Source: a virus
Virus record (IMG/VR): IMGVR_UViG_3300036861_000069
Location: 1 to 40,009 of that record
DNA length: 40,009 bases
Strand: one strand, 5' to 3'
Part shown: piece by piece, positions 36,876 through 40,009 of the stretch
Numbering within the stretch: position 1 is the first letter of the stretch
Layout: each line of letters begins with the position of its first letter
Notes under the pieces: generated by a model
Told to the model about the DNA's origin: nothing
What the model saw: the letters and a program-made list of their open reading frames with translations, nothing else
The model's database searches: none
Translations under genes and position numbers: made by a program

Positions 36876-37057
36876 CAGCGCGCCCCGGCCGGCCGATATT
36901 GCCGGAGCCGAAAACGGTCGTGCGGGTTGCGCGTACACCACTGTCGGAGTGCGCGTCTGCCATCTGCGCGCGTCAGTCCCACCCCCACCGTCGGGTGCCA
37001 CGGGCCGAATACCCCACGGACCTCAAACGACGCTTCGATGATCCATACGCGATCCAT
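36875..37057 (-). CDS. 60-residue small phage protein
   Basis: ATG 37057 behind GGGGAG. Sequence MDRVWIIEASFEVRGVFGPW, TVGVGLTRADGRRALRQWCT, RFRLRQYRPAGAR. A short alpha/beta pattern found in many small phage proteins of unknown function (F.V......W.P.......R...A......W ... R...R.Y). Unknown role. Confidence 0.65.
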   Translation of the reverse strand: MDRVWIIEASFEVRGVFGPWHPTVGVGLTRADGRRALRQWCTRNPHDRFRLRQYRPAGAR

Positions 37058-37061
37058 CCCC

Positions 37062-37289
37062 TCACTCTCCCCCCGGCCCCTCGACGCCCCCACCGCCCCC
37101 ACCGACGACGGCGCGCTGTGCCTCCTTTTCGGCTTTCCCGGTAGCGAGACTGTGGCCGCCCGCGATTCCCGAGTTTCCGCAGAACGCGCAGATAGACCCG
37201 CTCGTGCGGCTCTGGACCCGGAAATGCCAGCAGGACACTCCGCATTTTGGCTTTTCCGCCAGCACGCACGGACAGGTATATCGAGTCAT
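37062..37289 (-). CDS. 75-residue protein with Cys pairs
   Basis: ATG 37289 overlaps the upstream stop (ATGA). MTRYTCPCVLAEKPKCGVSC and GSICAFCGNSGIAGGHS give several C-x-C/C-x2-C sites. The end is Gly/Glu-rich (VVGGGGGGVEGPGGE) and disordered. The DNA for CAFCG is shared with the neighbouring 95-residue protein. Unknown role. Confidence 0.6.
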   Translation of the reverse strand: MTRYTCPCVLAEKPKCGVSCWHFRVQSRTSGSICAFCGNSGIAGGHSLATGKAEKEAQRAVVGGGGGGVEGPGGE

Positions 37290-37777
37290 ACGATCGAGCC
37301 CCCGATGCCCCCATTCGGCGCGGGGCCGGCGAGGCGGTGGCGATAGGTGAACTTATCCGGGGCCGTCACGATGGCGCACCGGAACGAGCCGTCCCCGTTG
37401 GGCACCGTGAGTAGCCTCCCGCGCTTGAACGGACGGTCCACGGCGTCGTGATGCCATCGGCAGATCGCCATAACGTACCGCGGCGTGTGGTGCGAGGCGC
37501 GCGGCTTGACGGTATGGTGGTGCTCCTGCCAGAGCCGCGGGCAGCGCCCACCGTCCAGCACGACCTCGCACAAGCGCCCCGCCCGAGCGTCCACGGCGTC
37601 ATACACGGGATCGTAGACCGCGCGCACCGCCTCGAAGACCTCTGCCAGAGCCTTGACATCGCCCGATGCGGCCATGTTGAGCGTGCGGACGAGGCGTTCG
37701 GCCTGGGGTTTGGTGAACTGAGCCTTGCGCTTCTTGCTCATGCGCTTCATGGGGGCGTAGGTCCGTAGGCGGCTCAT
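37286..37777 (-). CDS. HNH-type protein
   Basis: 163 residues; ATG 37777 overlaps the upstream stop (ATGA). Basic N-terminus (MKRMSKKRKAQFTKPQAERL), then AGRLCEVVLDGGRCPRLWQE, HHHTVKPRASHHTPRYVMAI, CRWHHDAVDRPFKRGRLL. The C ... C ... HH ... H ... C..HH pattern matches HNH-fold proteins used in phage recombination or DNA processing (NinG/HNH style). Residues needed for cutting cannot be placed with certainty. Confidence 0.65.
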   Translation of the reverse strand: MSRLRTYAPMKRMSKKRKAQFTKPQAERLVRTLNMAASGDVKALAEVFEAVRAVYDPVYDAVDARAGRLCEVVLDGGRCPRLWQEHHHTVKPRASHHTPRYVMAICRWHHDAVDRPFKRGRLLTVPNGDGSFRCAIVTAPDKFTYRHRLAGPAPNGGIGGSIV

Positions 37778-38061
37778 TGGGGATGCTCCGCCTTGGGGGG
37801 GGCGGCCTTACTCGTCTCCTTGGTTGGGCGGCCTACGGTCGGAGCGTTGGCCCCCTCAGCCTTATGGATCAGGTAATCGTAGTGCTCCGCGCACGCATCG
37901 CAGAACCGCCCGATCCCAGGGCAGCCGCAGAACGCGCACTCCGAACAATCATCGGGTATGTACGGCGAGCGCCCCCCGTACTTCGGCGACCGCTCCATCA
38001 GGGCCAGCGTCGAGCGCTCATCCCACCTGAGTCGTCGCCAGAACGACCGCGTCCGTCTCAT
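37774..38061 (-). CDS. 95-residue zinc-ribbon-like protein
   Basis: ATG 38061 overlaps the stop of the 24-residue peptide; GGAGG lies ten bases upstream. DDCSECAFCGCPGIGRFCDA and EHYDYLIHK hold the Cys cluster. C-terminal APTVGR is shared with the 93-residue protein at 32010. Unknown role. Confidence 0.6.
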   Translation of the reverse strand: MRRTRSFWRRLRWDERSTLALMERSPKYGGRSPYIPDDCSECAFCGCPGIGRFCDACAEHYDYLIHKAEGANAPTVGRPTKETSKAAPPKAEHPQ

Positions 38062-38132
38062 CCCTGGGCCTCCGCGTCTGTGATGTAGGACTTCGCGTTG
38101 AGCGTTCTCAGTTCCGGGCGTAGTTGGCTCAT
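38058..38132 (-). CDS. 24-residue peptide
   Basis: ATG 38132, product MSQLRPELRTLNAKSYITDA plus four residues, with its TGA overlapping the next ATG. Its initiation sequence is repeated, with one mismatch, at the start of the following gene. It may therefore be a partial duplication or a leader rather than a functional peptide. Confidence 0.35.
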   Translation of the reverse strand: MSQLRPELRTLNAKSYITDAEAQG

Positions 38133-38141
38133 CCCTGAGCC

Positions 38142-38303
38142 TCACACTTCCGCATCTTCTGGCTCCCGGTCTCCTCGCCACGCCCCGCACTTAGGACAGG
38201 TTCGAAGAATGAGAAGCTGAGCGCGCCGCAAGGCGTCGACCGCCTGCTGGCAGGCGGTGATCTTCCCCTCCAGATCAAGGATCAAGTCATCAAGGTCGGC
38301 CAT
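38142..38303 (-). CDS. 53-residue coiled peptide with CPKCG
   Basis: ATG 38303, three bases after the upstream stop. Helix LDDLILDLEGKITACQQAVD then LRTCPKCGAWRGDREPED. A helix followed by a zinc-type C-x2-C. The bases encoding WRGDREP are repeated 177 bases upstream. Unknown role. Confidence 0.6.
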   Translation of the reverse strand: MADLDDLILDLEGKITACQQAVDALRRAQLLILRTCPKCGAWRGDREPEDAEV

Positions 38304-38305
38304 AT

Positions 38306-39079
38306 TCAACCTAGCACCTTGCACGTGCTCATACGTTGGCTCCCGGTCTCCTCGCCATCCAACCACCGCACTGTCCGCCACGCTCCAGCAACATGACGAA
38401 AGGCGGCATGGGGGACGATCTTCGCTGGCACCGGCTCAAACTCTGGATCGGCGGCCGTCTTCGGGAGTCGGAGGATCAGCGCCCCGTCGACAACGAAGCC
38501 CTCGCGTTGCAGGGCGTGTTTGTACGCGGCTACCTGGAGATGCGCCTCCCGGTACACAGCCCTCCCCGTCTTCAGGTCCACGAGGGTTAAGTGGCCCTGG
38601 ACCTTGCCGTAGGCGTCCAGCGCGCCCGCATACGCGCACTGCGGGCAGTAGATGACGCGCTCGGCAAGCTGGGGCTGGAAATCCACGTCGCGCGCCCAAT
38701 CGAGCCACGCGCACACGGCCCGCATCGAGGCATCGGGGCCAGAGGGCTCCGGGCCGGCGTCCAGGCCGAGCATCCGCCGCGTGTGCCAATGGATGATGTC
38801 ATGCGCCGCCGTGCCGATGTCGGCCGCGTCATCGCGCGCCTTGATCCACGCCCGCTTACCCTTCAGGTGGGCGGTCAGCCGCTCCCAGAGCTTCTGAGCG
38901 TCGAGCGTCGCGCCGGGCTCCGTCAGGGCTTCCTCGAAGGCGACGCGGAAGCTCTCACGCTCGAGTTTGACCGCCCAGCCCATCAGCGGCCCGCTCTTGT
39001 CTATAACTCGGAGGATGGAAGTTACGCGAGGAAGCACCATTCTGGTACCCTCATGGGTAATATCGTAGAAGTCACCCAT
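38306..39079 (-). CDS. PD-(D/E)XK superfamily nuclease, RecB/Cas4-like
   Basis: 257 residues; AGGGAGGTC lies directly upstream of ATG 39079. N-terminal PRVTSILRVIDKSGPLMGWA and IGTAAHDIIHWHTRR are the entry helices of RecB-type exonuclease domains. The core is YAGALDAYGKVQGHLTLVDL, continuing KTGRAVYREAHLQVAAYKHA, with the D ... D-L-K motif and the Q..AY helix. Such phage enzymes process DNA ends in recombination or packaging. No Cys cluster of Cas4 is visible at the C-terminus, so Cas4 is not supported. Confidence 0.8.
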   Translation of the reverse strand: MGDFYDITHEGTRMVLPRVTSILRVIDKSGPLMGWAVKLERESFRVAFEEALTEPGATLDAQKLWERLTAHLKGKRAWIKARDDAADIGTAAHDIIHWHTRRMLGLDAGPEPSGPDASMRAVCAWLDWARDVDFQPQLAERVIYCPQCAYAGALDAYGKVQGHLTLVDLKTGRAVYREAHLQVAAYKHALQREGFVVDGALILRLPKTAADPEFEPVPAKIVPHAAFRHVAGAWRTVRWLDGEETGSQRMSTCKVLG

Positions 39080-39149
39080 TCGAGACCTCCCTAGCGGCTT
39101 GGTGCGGGCAGGTGCCGTATCGGCACCTCTCGGCACTTCGAGTAGCGCT

Positions 39150-39470
39150 TCATTTCCGTGTCATCCCAATCTTCTCCCACCAGGAGTCCATGACCTCTTG
39201 CCTCTTTCCTGGCTCCTTCGGAGATAACTGGATCACCCGCTCCCACACCTGCCCATCTTCATCTAGGGCTTGGGTCACGGAGGCGTAGCCACGGGGGACC
39301 ACCCAGCCTTGAATGAACTTCGCCGGGCCGTCACGCCTCGCCTCGACCGTGAGCATCGGGCGCGTCATGCGACTCGTGGCCTCCAGCATGGCCGCCGACA
39401 GCTTCTTGACGCCCCGGAGCTGGGCCTGGGCGATTAGCAGACGCTCGCGCGTGGTCTTCGGGCGCTTCAT
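39150..39470 (-). CDS. 106-residue protein of unknown function
   Basis: ATG 39470 overlaps the upstream stop (ATGA). [20 protein letters not shown], then [37 protein letters not shown]. Basic helical start and a small alpha/beta body. Unknown. Confidence 0.6.
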   Translation of the reverse strand: MKRPKTTRERLLIAQAQLRGVKKLSAAMLEATSRMTRPMLTVEARRDGPAKFIQGWVVPRGYASVTQALDEDGQVWERVIQLSPKEPGKRQEVMDSWWEKIGMTRK

Positions 39471-40000
39471 GTGAGCCACCCAGCGATCCGAGCCATGCGC
39501 TCTAAGTGGTCCACGAGCGCCTGTGACTCCTCGCCGAGTCGCGTGCCGGCGCGTGTCTCTTTCCAGTGGGTGCGCGCATCGTCAAGTGTCTCGAAATACC
39601 GGCACCCTGCGAAGAGTCGGATACCGCCGCTGACGCGCGATATCGTGAACGTGTACCGATCAGAGCGCGACGCCGTGAAGACGCCGTTCGCCCGCGAGAG
39701 GTCCGCCCGCGAGAGGTTCGCCCCCGAGAGGTCCGCCCACGAGAGGTCCGCCCCCGAGAGGTTCGCCCGCGAGAGGTTCGCCCGCGAGAGGTTCGCCCCC
39801 GAGAGGTTCGCCCACGAGAGGTTCGCCCCCGAGAGGTTCGCCCCCGAGAGGTCCGCGCCCGAGAGGTCCGCCCCCGAGAGGTTCGCCCACGAGAGGTTCG
39901 CCCCCGAGAGGTCCGCGCCCGAGAGGTCCGCCCCCGAGAGGTTCGCCAGCGAGAGGTCCGCCCCCGAGAGGTTCGCCCCCGAGAGGACGGCAGCGACCAT
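39467..40000 (-). CDS. Pentapeptide-repeat protein with C-terminal domain
   Basis: 177 residues from ATG 40000; the frame is open to the window edge, so the true start may lie further right. Residues 7-106 are 20 consecutive A(N/D)LSx repeats ([20 protein letters not shown]). Repeats of this class fold as a right-handed quadrilateral beta helix; members such as Qnr and MfpA bind DNA gyrase by mimicking DNA. The remaining 70 residues ([36 protein letters not shown]) form a separate domain seen after pentapeptide repeats in other phage proteins. Gyrase binding here is only a possibility. Confidence 0.8.
   Translation of the reverse strand: MVAAVLSGANLSGADLSLANLSGADLSGADLSGANLSWANLSGADLSGADLSGANLSGANLSWANLSGANLSRANLSRANLSGADLSWADLSGANLSRADLSRANGVFTASRSDRYTFTISRVSGGIRLFAGCRYFETLDDARTHWKETRAGTRLGEESQALVDHLERMARIAGWLT
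39683..39982 (-). repeat. 15-bp tandem repeat array (20 copies)
   Basis: The DNA of the pentapeptide-repeat region is a 15-bp tandem array (unit of the type GCGAACCTCTCGGGG/GCGGACCTCTCG...), 20 copies over 300 bp. Copies are nearly identical, differing mainly at two positions, which indicates recent expansion and copy-number instability. It is coding, not a CRISPR. Confidence 0.9.
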
Positions 40001-40009
40001 CGCAGCGCG

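Noticed and set aside
38306-39079. Cas4 nuclease
   Set aside because: It shares the RecB-like core but has no Cys cluster for an iron-sulfur site and no CRISPR genes nearby.
39683-39982. CRISPR-like array
   Set aside because: The 15-bp units are contiguous with no spacers, and they translate in frame to pentapeptide repeats.
1-40009. tRNA genes, integrase, attachment sites
   Set aside because: No tRNA-like cloverleaf, recombinase or att-type direct repeat was noticed by eye. This cannot exclude them and a tRNAscan run would settle the first.

Overview
The window is a GC-rich stretch of a tailed double-stranded DNA phage (or prophage) genome. Almost every gene lies on the minus strand, so transcription runs from the right edge (40009) to the left edge (1). 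Neighbouring genes are packed start-on-stop (ATGA, GTGA, TGATG overlaps), as in one long late operon with translational coupling. Terminase, portal, coiled-coil pre-capsid protein, capsid, a connector protein and a gp10-like tail protein are present, but no sheath, major tail tube or tape-measure gene is visible. The layout is therefore podovirus-like. A lipobox protein, Sec leaders with AxA sites, spanin-like genes and an O-antigen ligase/polymerase-like gene point to a Gram-negative, double-membrane host. The taxon cannot be named from the sequence.

Regions, in the direction of transcription: (1) 40000-35366: a pentapeptide-repeat protein with 20 repeats, a PD-(D/E)XK (RecB-like) nuclease, an HNH protein, several very small CxxC (zinc-ribbon type) proteins and one exported protein. 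(2) 35376-25888: terminase large subunit interrupted in its Walker A motif by a complete LAGLIDADG intein; a cupin-like protein; a free-standing LAGLIDADG protein; a resolvase-like PD-(D/E)XK protein; the portal; many small zinc proteins; and a free-standing HNH nuclease. (3) 25890-25580: an AT-rich island with inverted repeats, the best candidate for a promoter/operator region. (4) 25583-16951: small proteins, the scaffold-like protein, the major capsid protein, a capsid-associated protein, a beta-helix protein with a signal peptide, a connector protein with a tandem repeat, a gp10-like tail protein and a low-complexity virion-type protein. One HNH gene (23603-24214) lies on the plus strand between scaffold and capsid. 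(5) 16925-12711: probable internal virion proteins, rich in Ala/Gln and coiled coil. (6) 12663-3538: a run of proteins with Sec signal peptides, including two related fibre-like proteins of 1239 and 548 residues. (7) 3541-1: an O-antigen ligase/polymerase-like membrane protein, a lysis block (T4-type lysozyme, holin candidates, spanin candidates) and a partial gene leaving the window.

The most unusual feature is the exported set. At least ten genes interleaved with virion genes begin with clear Sec leaders, and their mature parts mostly carry paired cysteines. Three unrelated ones share the cleavage-site sequence AWAGIT. This phage therefore appears to send much of its fibre-like and small beta-type protein repertoire across the inner membrane, next to a gene that could change surface polysaccharide. 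Other notable points are a lysozyme whose catalytic Thr position is His, five homing-endonuclease-type domains within 15 kb, and a set of short near-identical sequences placed at gene junctions that may mark recombination joints.
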